Part shown: one piece after another, positions 50,700 through 58,954 of the stretch
How the letters are laid out: each line of letters starts with the position of its first letter
How positions within the stretch are numbered: the stretch's first letter is position 1
Source: Aquabacterium sp.
GTDB taxonomy: Bacteria; Pseudomonadota; Gammaproteobacteria; Burkholderiales; Burkholderiaceae_C
DNA length: 64,000 nucleotides
Assembly (NCBI RefSeq): GCF_016195855.1
Contig: NZ_JACPYU010000027.1
Location: 51,265-115,264, forward strand
Direction of reading: 5' to 3'
Made by a program: the position numbers and the translations under genes
The notes under the pieces: model-generated
What the model was told of the DNA's origin: nothing
The model's input: the letters and a program-made list of their open reading frames with translations, nothing else
Database searches by the model: none

Positions 50700-52837
50700 T
50701 GCCATTGATTTCAAGACGCTTTCATCCGCTCAAGCGACAGACCTGGTGGCCCCGGCCCGGTAATGGTTTCGAGTTGAGCGAGCTGTTGGACCAGGCCGAT
50801 GCGGCCGCCCCGCTGGTGGAGCGGCACATCTGGCTGATCCGCCTGCTGGACTGGATACGGCGCGGCGAGCCGGTGAGCGGCACGCAAAACGTGGTGCGCC
50901 TGTTGCAGCAAGATGCCGCACGGCGGGCCAAGGTGGTGGGCTTGCTCGCCGCCTTCTGGCGTGACATGGACGTGGCCGCGCTGCTGGCTGACTTTGGCTT
51001 TGCGCCGCGCTCGTCTTTCTTGAATGAGTTCGGTGAGCGCCTGCGCCGCCGGGCCTTGCCTTTGAGCCCCGACACGGCCGATCTGGCTGCGCTGTTCAAC
51101 CTGCTGTTTGACGATGCCGATGACGCGGCCTGGTTGCTGGCGCTGGATGATGCCACGCTGGAAGGCCTGGCAGGCTTGTGGGCCGAGGCCCTGGCTTTGC
51201 AGGCACCGGGCAATGGCGCGCACACCGATCACTCGGCCCTGGGCTGGCGCGAGCCCTTTTATGACGCCATGCTGTACCTGGCCACCCAGGTGCGCGCAGC
51301 GGGCTTCTCGCCGGCCTTCCGCTCACGCGTGGGCACGCGGGTGGACATGGACTTTGATGCAGGCGACATGGCCATTGAAGCGCCCGCTGAAACCGCCTCG
51401 ACCGATGGCAGCGCACGCCAGGCCTTCCGCCAATTGGCGCGGGTGATCGAGCGCCTGCATGAGCTGGCGCTGGCGCATGCACATGGTGGGACCACAGGGG
51501 TGCCCTGGCCCGCGGCCTTGTTGCACGAGGCCCAGTACCTGCGCGTGTTGCTGGACCATTGCGCCGAGGCCGCACGCGGCCTGCATGGCCACCTGGAGGT
51601 GCAGGGCATCTCGGTAGACCTTGTCTTCCAGATCGACCAGTTGTGTGAGCGTTGCGAGCGCATCGCGCAGTTGCTGGACGTGGTGCTGGCCGAGCAGCCC
51701 GCACCGGGCCTGCGCCAGCTGGTGGTGGACCTGGTGCAAACCGGCCAACGCCGGCGCAGCGTGCGGGCGCTGTTCACGCAGCATTACGCCTTGCTGGCTC
51801 GCAAGGTGGCCGAGCGCAGTGCCGAAACCGGCGAGCACTACATCACCCGCAGCACCGCCGAGTATGTGGACATGCTCAAGCGCGCGGGTGGCGGGGGCGC
51901 CGTGCTGGCGGGCACCACCTTCATGAAGTTCGTGGTGTTGTCCATCGGCCTGTCGCCTTTCTGGGCGGGCATGGGCGCGGGCGTGAACTACGCGATCAGC
52001 TTCGTGATCGTGCAATGGCTGCACCTGACGGTGGCCACCAAGCAACCCGCCATGACGGCTCCGGCCATGGCCGCCAAGCTGGCCAACACGCGGGATGACG
52101 CGGCCATCGAGTCTTTCGTGGACGAAGTAGCCCACCTGATCCGATCGCAGACGGCGGGCATCGTGGGCAACCTCGCGGTGGTGGCGCCGCTGGTGCTGTT
52201 GATGCAGGGCCTGGCCTGGTTCGCCTTGGGCAAGCCCTTGATTGGCGAGCACTCGGCGCACCACGTGCTGGAGACCTTGACGCTGCTGGGGCCCACCGTC
52301 TGGTACGCCGCTTTCACGGGGGTGCTGCTGTTCGTGTCCAGCCTGATCGCGGGCTGGGTGGAGAACTGGTTCGTGCTGCACAAGCTGGACAGTGCGCTGC
52401 GCTGGAACCCGCACATCCGCGCCTGGCTGGGTGTGGCGCGTGCAGCGCGCTGGGCCACCTGGTGGCGCGCCAACATCTCGGGGCTGGCGGCCAATGTGTC
52501 GCTGGGCTTCTTGCTGGGCCTGGTGCCGGTGATCGCCGGCTTCATGGCGCTGCCGCTGGATGTGCGCCACGTGACCTTGTCCACCGGCCAGTTGATGGCG
52601 GCGCTGGGCACGCTGGGGCCCACGGCCTTGCATGACCCGGTGTTCTGGTGGTGCGCCGCCGCCCTGCCGGTAACCGGCCTGCTCAACGTGGGTGTCAGCT
52701 TCGGGCTGGCCCTGTTGGTGGCCTTGCGTTCACGCAGCGTGCGTGTGAAAGACCGCGCCCGCTTGCGCGCGGCCATCTGGCGCCGTGTGCGCCGTCAACC
52801 CTTGAGCTTCTTGTTGCCGCCCCGATCTGCATCCTGA
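50699..52837 (+). CDS. 'Site-specific recombinase' family (Gcr-type) membrane protein
   Basis: A 712-aa protein of the family historically named site-specific recombinase (gonococcal Gcr). It has several membrane segments (about residues 405-440, 490-530, 545-570, 595-640 and 665-690; e.g. LVLLMQGLAWFALGKPLI, WYAAFTGVLLFVSSLIAGW) and no tyrosine or serine recombinase catalytic residues, so the old name is likely wrong. Its large N-terminal half is soluble and helical. The start is the ATG in the TGATG overlap with apaG. Beta-proteobacteria usually keep it beside apaG and mltA. Its 3' end overlaps by 43 bp with a small convergent gene. Confidence 0.87.
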   Translation: MPLISRRFHPLKRQTWWPRPGNGFELSELLDQADAAAPLVERHIWLIRLLDWIRRGEPVSGTQNVVRLLQQDAARRAKVVGLLAAFWRDMDVAALLADFGFAPRSSFLNEFGERLRRRALPLSPDTADLAALFNLLFDDADDAAWLLALDDATLEGLAGLWAEALALQAPGNGAHTDHSALGWREPFYDAMLYLATQVRAAGFSPAFRSRVGTRVDMDFDAGDMAIEAPAETASTDGSARQAFRQLARVIERLHELALAHAHGGTTGVPWPAALLHEAQYLRVLLDHCAEAARGLHGHLEVQGISVDLVFQIDQLCERCERIAQLLDVVLAEQPAPGLRQLVVDLVQTGQRRRSVRALFTQHYALLARKVAERSAETGEHYITRSTAEYVDMLKRAGGGGAVLAGTTFMKFVVLSIGLSPFWAGMGAGVNYAISFVIVQWLHLTVATKQPAMTAPAMAAKLANTRDDAAIESFVDEVAHLIRSQTAGIVGNLAVVAPLVLLMQGLAWFALGKPLIGEHSAHHVLETLTLLGPTVWYAAFTGVLLFVSSLIAGWVENWFVLHKLDSALRWNPHIRAWLGVARAARWATWWRANISGLAANVSLGFLLGLVPVIAGFMALPLDVRHVTLSTGQLMAALGTLGPTALHDPVFWWCAAALPVTGLLNVGVSFGLALLVALRSRSVRVKDRARLRAAIWRRVRRQPLSFLLPPRSAS

Positions 52838-52944
52838 TGGTCGGGCGGCAGCTCGCCGCCACGGCGCCCTGAAAACATCGTCCACCACACCACAAACAGG
52901 AGGACGGCCAAGGCGCCCACCGCTTCCAGCACAATCAGCCACAT
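52795..52944 (-). CDS. Small one-TM protein divergent from mltA
   Basis: A 49-aa protein with one helix (LEAVGALAVLLFVVWWTMF) and a basic, glycine-rich tail (SGRRGGELPPDHQDADRGGNKKLKG). Its start codon overlaps that of mltA on the other strand (CATG), and its end overlaps the recombinase-family gene. Small size makes it less certain, but its helix and the tight arrangement support it. Confidence 0.55.
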   Translation of the reverse strand: MWLIVLEAVGALAVLLFVVWWTMFSGRRGGELPPDHQDADRGGNKKLKG

Positions 52945-54202
52945 GAGTTTTTGTCCGTTTCCGAATTGGCGTGTCGATCTGGCGGCACGCACCACGCGCG
53001 TCCTGATCACCGGTTTCATTGTAGGCAGCCTGAGTGCCTGCGGCATGTTGCCCTGGGTTCAGACCCAACGCAGCGGCGCCCCCATTGTGAGCGCGGCGCG
53101 CCTGCCCGCCCCCGGCAGCACCACGCCCCAACCCGATGGCAGCGGCGGCCTGCTGCGCCCCAAGGCCCACTGGATGCCCGCGCAATGGAGCGAACTACCC
53201 GGCTGGAGCGACGACCGTGTCAGCGAATGGTGGCCCGCCTTGTGGAAGAGCTGCGTCAAGCCCGCCGCGGGCTGGGCCACGGTGTGCGCCGATGTGAAGA
53301 AGCTGGGCGCCAACTGGGGCCAGGAAGTGGACGACGGCTTTGTGCGCCAATGGGTGCAAAGCCAGCTCAAGCCCTGGCGCGTGACCACGCTGGACGGCGC
53401 CAACACCGGTTTGATGACCGGCTACTTCGAGCCCCTGCTGGAGGGGCGCCGCCAACCTGATGCGCGCTTTCAGTACCCGCTGCACCGCGCCCCGCAGGAC
53501 CTGGGCCAGCGCAAGCCCTACTTCAGCCGCAACGAGCTGGAGACCTCGCCCGATGGCAAGGCCGCCGTGGCCGGGCGCGAGCTGGTCTACCTGGCCGACC
53601 CGCTGGACGTGCTGCTGATCCAGGTGCAGGGCTCGGGCCGCATCCGCCTGCAAGACGAGCTGGATGCACGCGGCCAACCCCGCGTGGTGCGCCTGGCCTT
53701 TGCCGGCCACAACGACCAGCCCTACCAATCGGTGGCGCGCTGGCTGGTAGACCAGGGCGCCTTCACGCTAGAGCAGGCCTCGTGGCCCGCCATCCGCAAC
53801 TGGGCCACGCTCAACCCGGCCCGCGTGCCCGAGATGATGCGCGCCAACCCCCGTGTCGTCTTCTTCAAGGAAGAGCCCCTGGCCGACCCCGAAGCCGGCC
53901 CGCTGGGCGCGCAGGGCGTGCCCCTGACCCCGGGCCGCTCCGTGGCGGTGGACCGTGACAGCATCCCCCTGGGCACACCAGTATGGCTGGACAGCACCCA
54001 GCCGCAAGCCTGGGCCCCCCTGCCACCGCCTGCGCAGCCCTTGCAGCGCCTGGTGATGGCGCAGGACACGGGCGGCGCCATCCTGGGTGCCGTGCGCGCG
54101 GACTTCTTCTGGGGCTGGGGCGACGAAGCCCTGGCGCAGGCCGGGCGCACCAAGCAGCAGCTGGCGTTGTGGGTGCTGTGGCCCAGGGGGGGCAACCCCT
54201 GA
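52943..54202 (+). CDS. mltA: Membrane-bound lytic murein transglycosylase A
   Basis: A 419-aa lipoprotein with signal and lipobox LSAC (TTRVLITGFIVGSLSAC). The MltA domain (about 150-310, ATLDGANTGLMTGYFEPLLEG...QVQGSGRIRLQDE) and the C-terminal 3D domain with catalytic aspartate (AQDTGGAILGAVRADFFWGWGDEA) are intact. It cleaves the MurNAc-GlcNAc bond of peptidoglycan from the outer membrane, forming 1,6-anhydro ends. Start at 52943 overlaps the divergent small gene. Confidence 0.92.
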   Translation: MSFCPFPNWRVDLAARTTRVLITGFIVGSLSACGMLPWVQTQRSGAPIVSAARLPAPGSTTPQPDGSGGLLRPKAHWMPAQWSELPGWSDDRVSEWWPALWKSCVKPAAGWATVCADVKKLGANWGQEVDDGFVRQWVQSQLKPWRVTTLDGANTGLMTGYFEPLLEGRRQPDARFQYPLHRAPQDLGQRKPYFSRNELETSPDGKAAVAGRELVYLADPLDVLLIQVQGSGRIRLQDELDARGQPRVVRLAFAGHNDQPYQSVARWLVDQGAFTLEQASWPAIRNWATLNPARVPEMMRANPRVVFFKEEPLADPEAGPLGAQGVPLTPGRSVAVDRDSIPLGTPVWLDSTQPQAWAPLPPPAQPLQRLVMAQDTGGAILGAVRADFFWGWGDEALAQAGRTKQQLALWVLWPRGGNP

Positions 54203-54262
54203 AACTCGGGGCCAAACTAGGCACACACGGCTGCGGTTAGTCAATAAGATCCGGCAGTCATC

Positions 54263-55132
54263 ATGAAGTTGGGGATGGACATGACGCTGCGCACATTGGT
54301 GCTGGGAACCTTGCTTGTAGCGAGCGCTTCGGCCTTTGCCCAACTGACGGCCACGGCCCAGGTCAGCGTTTCCAACATCCGATATGAGTTGGTAGACCTC
54401 ACCCCAGAAGATGACATCGCACCGCAATTGACCTGGCTAGAAGCGTCGACACAATCTGCGGCCTGGGTTGAAACCCAAAGTAGCTATTTCACCGACGGTA
54501 CCCCCCGCTATGGAAGCGGATCGCTCAAGACTCAAGAAAGCTCCAGCTTTGATGGCGTTACAGCGATTTCCGGGGCGGGCATCGATGTCAGCACCTCCAG
54601 TGAAACCTTGAACATCCGAGGACAAATACCGGGCGGCTCGTTCGTGAATGCCCATGCCTACCATACAGGCTACTTCTCACTCACGCCCAACACGGCCGTC
54701 ACCTTCAGCGCTCAATACGAAGCGCACCTGACTGTAACGGTGCCAGCCAACCTGAGCGAACTTCCCGGCTACAAGGACTGGTACAACTACAAAGTGATCA
54801 GTGGCGCAGACATCAACTTCCTGGTAGATGGCTATGACTGGAGCCACTTTTGCTGTCAAACGCTTTCCAGTCTGGGTGCCAGCCTCACCTCGCGTACGGA
54901 CGATCAAACAAACACGCAAACCTTGTCGCGCACCTTCACAAACTTCGATGATCCCAATCAGCGTTTTGGCGTGGTGATTGACGTCTTGCTTGTTGCTCAC
55001 ACCGCCGACTCTATGGTTCGCATAGGTGTCCCCGCCCCGGTACCCGAATCCTCCAGCCTGACCATGACCGGTTTGGGTCTGCTTGGCTTGACTGCGTTGC
55101 GTCTGCACGCAAAGCAAGCACGGCGCGCCTAG
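54263..55132 (+). CDS. Secreted protein with PEP-CTERM-like sorting tail
   Basis: A 289-aa protein: signal peptide MTLRTLVLGTLLVASASAFAQ, a strand-rich body with Thr/Ser and two adjacent cysteines (HFCCQTL), and a C-terminal VPESSSLTMTGLGLLGLTALRLHAKQARRA. That tail has the anchor pattern of PEP-CTERM proteins (VPEP, hydrophobic helix, basic end), with P-E-S in place of P-E-P. PEP-CTERM proteins are cut and anchored by exosortase in exopolysaccharide makers; no exosortase lies in the window. Base composition is lower in GC than neighbours. The start may be ATG 54281, which sits better with GGGG as ribosome site. Confidence 0.65.
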   Translation: MKLGMDMTLRTLVLGTLLVASASAFAQLTATAQVSVSNIRYELVDLTPEDDIAPQLTWLEASTQSAAWVETQSSYFTDGTPRYGSGSLKTQESSSFDGVTAISGAGIDVSTSSETLNIRGQIPGGSFVNAHAYHTGYFSLTPNTAVTFSAQYEAHLTVTVPANLSELPGYKDWYNYKVISGADINFLVDGYDWSHFCCQTLSSLGASLTSRTDDQTNTQTLSRTFTNFDDPNQRFGVVIDVLLVAHTADSMVRIGVPAPVPESSSLTMTGLGLLGLTALRLHAKQARRA

Positions 55133-55205
55133 TGCCGGACGGGCCATCGACACGGCCAGCCTGTTTGCCTAAGATGATTTCATCATCCGCAACAGGGAGC
55201 CCCTC

Positions 55206-56099
55206 ATGCCCACCGACCAGCCCAGCCTGCGCGTCGACATCATCTACCCGGCCAACCTGAAGGAGGGCGACGCGCAGCCTTCGCCCACGGACCCCAATTA
55301 CGCCTGGCACTTTCTGGCCGAGGGCGACTCGTGGTTCACCATCGGGGCCGTGCCTTCGTCCAACCTGCTGTTCGAGTTGCGGCTCGCCAAGTGGACGCGG
55401 GTGCTGAGCCTGGCCTACCCGGGCGACACCATTGCCCACATCTCGGACCTGGCCGCCAACAAGGACCTCAAGGCCTTTCTGGCCAAGCGCAACTTCAACT
55501 ACCCGTTTGATGCCTTGCTGCTCAGCGGTGGCGGCAACGATGTGATCGACGCGGCCAGGGACCTGATCGATGTGTCAGCCTACAAGCCCAGCAAGCGCAA
55601 CCCCGACACCTACATCAACCAGCCCAAGCTGGCCGACTTGCTGCAGACCATTCAGGATGGCTACGCGGCCATCATTGCCTTGCGCGATGCCGACAACAGC
55701 CAGAGCAAGGGCCGCCCGGCCTTTGTGCACACCTACGATTACCCTACGCCGCGCGATGCGCCCGCGCGCTTTGTGGGCACCTTCAAACTGCTGGGCCCTT
55801 GGCTGTACAAGGCGTTCAAGGGCAGCACCATGGACGTGCAACTGCAGCAGTTGATCGTCAACCGCATCATGGATGCACTGGCCGACAGCCTGCTGGAGCT
55901 GGACTGCCAGCGTGGCAAGCCGGGCAAGCAACTGCCTGCGCTGTATGTGGTCGACACCCGCAACACCCTGGTCATGGCCAACCCCGGCGAGGTGGGCAAC
56001 AGCAACGACTGGCTCAACGAGATCCATCCCAATCTGGATGGCTACCGCAAGATCGCCGACCGCCTGTCTGCGCGGATCAACGAGGTCATGCTGGGCTGA
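55206..56099 (+). CDS. SGNH/GDSL hydrolase-like protein
   Basis: A 297-aa cytoplasmic protein. SGNH blocks: I, FLAEGDSWFTIG (Ser nucleophile); II, glycine in YPGDTIAH; III, SGGGNDVID (Asn); V, NDWLNEIHPNLDGY (catalytic His, Asp-x-x-His spacing). An esterase or acetylhydrolase; the substrate is unknown. Start at 55206, no signal peptide. Confidence 0.8.
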   Translation: MPTDQPSLRVDIIYPANLKEGDAQPSPTDPNYAWHFLAEGDSWFTIGAVPSSNLLFELRLAKWTRVLSLAYPGDTIAHISDLAANKDLKAFLAKRNFNYPFDALLLSGGGNDVIDAARDLIDVSAYKPSKRNPDTYINQPKLADLLQTIQDGYAAIIALRDADNSQSKGRPAFVHTYDYPTPRDAPARFVGTFKLLGPWLYKAFKGSTMDVQLQQLIVNRIMDALADSLLELDCQRGKPGKQLPALYVVDTRNTLVMANPGEVGNSNDWLNEIHPNLDGYRKIADRLSARINEVMLG

Positions 56100-56279
56100 A
56101 GCCAGGCGCACCAGTTTGGCAAGCCGCGCACCAAGTTCACCCCTTGACGGTGATATTGCACAGCCACGGCGTACACATTGGTGCGCTGCAGCAATAACGT
56201 TTGTCGCAGCTCAAGTCACAAAGTACGTGACCCGATAGCGAAAGGACCATCCCCACGAACTAATCGCAGGAGTAAAGGC

Positions 56280-58856
56280 ATGAGCCAGGTTTCTGTGAAG
56301 GGCATGTTGTTTGACGCTGAAGTGGCACCCCTTCTGCCCCGGATGGACAGCGTCAACGGGCACCGCGAAACGCTGCAACGCTTGCAGGACAACTGGGACC
56401 ACCTGACCTTGCTGGGCCAGATGAGCGGCATCGCCGCCGACATCACCGCCACGGGTGAGGCCTTCAAGTCCTTGTCGGGTCAGTTGCTCAACACCCTGGC
56501 GCACCGCCTGCTGGACAACGTGGTGCAGCAGCTGCAGGGCAAGGCGCAGGTGGCCATCGACATCCTGGTGCGCAACCTCTTTGAGCGCACCGCCGATGTC
56601 GGCTTCCTGGCCACCGACACCACCGTGCGCCAGACCTTGTGCGCCGGGCTGCCTGCCCATGAGGTGCAGGCCATACTGGCAGCACGCTTCAAGGCCTATG
56701 TGGCCAAGTACTCGGTGTACGACGACGTGATCGTGCTGGGCACGGATGGCCGTGTGCTCGCGCGCCTGGACACCACCACGCAGGCCACGTCTTGCCAGCA
56801 TGCTTTCCTGACCACGACCCTGGGCGGCCAACAAGCCTTTGTCGAGTCCTTTGACCACATGGACGTGCTCGATGGCCGGCGCGGCCTGATGTACGCGGCG
56901 CCCATTCGCGACGAGCGTGCACGGGTACTGGGTGCGCTGGCGCTGTCGTTTCGCCTGGATGACGAGATGGCGGGCATCTTCGGGCACCTCATTGAGGGCG
57001 ACCCGTTTCAGCTGCTGCTCTTGTGTGATGCGCGTGGCGATGTGATCGGCAGCTCGGATGCCTTTCGCATCCCGCTGGGCACCCGCCTGACGCTGGACCC
57101 GAACAAGCCCGGCCACCAGTGCGTCTGCTTTGCCGGGCGGCTCTATCTGGCCGTGATCACGCATGCCAGCGGCTACCAGGGCTATATGGGCCCGGGCTGG
57201 TTGGGCTGCGCCCTGATCCCGCTGGAGAACGCCTTTGATGCGACCTTGTCGTGCATGGCCAAGCTGGGTGGGTGCGCATCCGGCCAACCAGGCGATGCCC
57301 AGGGCACGCAGGCCATCGACGCCAGTGCGTTCTTTGATGAATCGCTGCAAGCCATTCCCCGGCAGGCCCAGCAGATCCAGAAGGGCCTGGAGCGCTCGGT
57401 GTGGAACTGGGAGCTGCACACACGGCACCAGAGCGACAACCGTGAAGCCAACAACAACCGCTTTGCCGCCGCGCTGCTGCAGCAGGTGGGCCTGACCGGC
57501 GAGCGCATTCGCCATGTGTTCGAGCAAGCCATTGCCGAGCTGGGCGAATCGGTGGCGGCCTCGGTGCTGCGGGACGCGACGTTTCGGGCCTCGCTGGCCA
57601 TCGACATCATGGACCGCAACCTGTATGAGCGCGCCAACGATTGCCGCTGGTGGTCGCTGGACGGCTCGCTGCGCGAGGCCCTGGCCAGGCGCGATGCCGC
57701 CACGCAGCGCAAGGCCTGCGAGGTGCTGACGCACATCAACAGCCTCTACACCGTGTACACGCGGCTGGTGCTGCTGGACACGCAAGGTGAGGTGGTGGCG
57801 ATGTCTGGTGCGGACGCCCCGTCGTGGCTGGGCCGCACGCTGGACATGCCCTGGCTGCGCTCGGCCACGCACCTGAGCGACCACCAGGCCTGGGTGAAAT
57901 CGGGCTTCGAGCCTTCGCCGCTGTATGAGGGGCGGCACACCTATGTGTACGCGGCCGCCGTGCATGGCGACAACGGCAAGGCCCTGGGCACGATTGCCAT
58001 CGTCTTTGATGGCGTGCCCCAGTTTGCGGCCATGCTGCAAGACACCCTGCATGCCGAAGACAAGCGCATGCAAGCGCTGTTCGTGACGCGAGCCGGGATG
58101 GTGGTGGCCAGCACGGCCGCGTGCTTCAAGGCCGGTGACACCAGCCCTGTGCCGGCCACGCTGTGGGCCACCTTGCAGGCGGGCCAGTCGCTGGACCACG
58201 TGGTCCACATCGAGGGGGTGCCCCACGCCGTGGGCATCAGCATGGCCGCGGGCTACCGCGAGTACCGTGGCGCCTGCACAGGCAAGTCCGACGACGTGCT
58301 GGCCTTGTTGCTCCTGCCCATTCGCCAACCACAGGCCGAAGCCAGCAACGACACCGCCGCGGCGCGCGTGGTGATACCGCCCGCACGCCAGAGCAACGCA
58401 GACCGCGCCCTGGCCAGCTTCATGTGTGGTGGCCAGCACCTTGGCCTGGACGCCGACTCGGTGATAGAGGCCATGGCGCCTCGCCCCCTCACCGCCATAC
58501 CGGGCGCCCCCGCTTACCTGGCCGGCCTGCTGCTGCACCAGGGCAAGATGCTGCCGGTGGTGCACCTGCGCGTATTGCGAGGCCACGGGGCCGATCAGAC
58601 CGAGGGCGCGCACCGCATGCTGGTGGTGTGCAGCAGCCGGGATGGCTTCCGCTTTGCCCTCATCGTCGATGAGCTCGCCGGTATCATCAAGGTGCCCGAG
58701 AGCGCGCAGCACGCCTTGCCCGATGGCATGGCCCGGTTTGACCCCACGGCCCAAGGCATCGTGCGCGGGCAGGCCCATGGCCCGCACAGCCCGATGATGA
58801 TCGTGCTGGACGCCAACCGCCTGGAGGCCTGCCTGAACGGACGTCAGGCGGCCTGA
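56280..58856 (+). CDS. CheW protein with two tandem Cache-like sensor domains
   Basis: An 858-aa soluble protein without membrane segments. Two similar sensor modules: first FERTADVGFLATD (101-113) to about 330, second YERANDCRWWSLD (449-461) to about 690. Each has the layout of a double-Cache/PDC domain (helix with RNLxER, then VLxTDGRVLARLD-like and GTIAIVFD strands). The C-terminal ~150 residues (about 705-850) are a CheW domain (FMCGGQHLGLDADSVIEAM, LPVVHLRVLRG, FALIVDELAGIIKV) that would join a CheA-receptor array. Cache domains normally face the periplasm, so two in a cytosolic CheW are unusual. Start behind AGGAG at 56280. Confidence 0.85.
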   Translation: MSQVSVKGMLFDAEVAPLLPRMDSVNGHRETLQRLQDNWDHLTLLGQMSGIAADITATGEAFKSLSGQLLNTLAHRLLDNVVQQLQGKAQVAIDILVRNLFERTADVGFLATDTTVRQTLCAGLPAHEVQAILAARFKAYVAKYSVYDDVIVLGTDGRVLARLDTTTQATSCQHAFLTTTLGGQQAFVESFDHMDVLDGRRGLMYAAPIRDERARVLGALALSFRLDDEMAGIFGHLIEGDPFQLLLLCDARGDVIGSSDAFRIPLGTRLTLDPNKPGHQCVCFAGRLYLAVITHASGYQGYMGPGWLGCALIPLENAFDATLSCMAKLGGCASGQPGDAQGTQAIDASAFFDESLQAIPRQAQQIQKGLERSVWNWELHTRHQSDNREANNNRFAAALLQQVGLTGERIRHVFEQAIAELGESVAASVLRDATFRASLAIDIMDRNLYERANDCRWWSLDGSLREALARRDAATQRKACEVLTHINSLYTVYTRLVLLDTQGEVVAMSGADAPSWLGRTLDMPWLRSATHLSDHQAWVKSGFEPSPLYEGRHTYVYAAAVHGDNGKALGTIAIVFDGVPQFAAMLQDTLHAEDKRMQALFVTRAGMVVASTAACFKAGDTSPVPATLWATLQAGQSLDHVVHIEGVPHAVGISMAAGYREYRGACTGKSDDVLALLLLPIRQPQAEASNDTAAARVVIPPARQSNADRALASFMCGGQHLGLDADSVIEAMAPRPLTAIPGAPAYLAGLLLHQGKMLPVVHLRVLRGHGADQTEGAHRMLVVCSSRDGFRFALIVDELAGIIKVPESAQHALPDGMARFDPTAQGIVRGQAHGPHSPMMIVLDANRLEACLNGRQAA

Positions 58857-58954
58857 ACTTGGGCAATTGGCCACGAATACCGCGGCTCATGGGGCGATAA
58901 GCAGCCCATGAAATAAGACAAAGTGGGGTGTCCAAATTTGTATGCAGGACACCC

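Noticed and set aside
50199..50714. 172-residue N-terminal extension of the PhoD-like gene
   Set aside because: It would read through apaG and lacks coding character; the Tat-type signal starts at 50198 behind a good ribosome site.
56211..58874. 887-aa minus-strand open frame
   Set aside because: An antisense shadow of the CheW gene with composition (His/Gly/Arg/Gln) typical of such frames and no recognisable motif.
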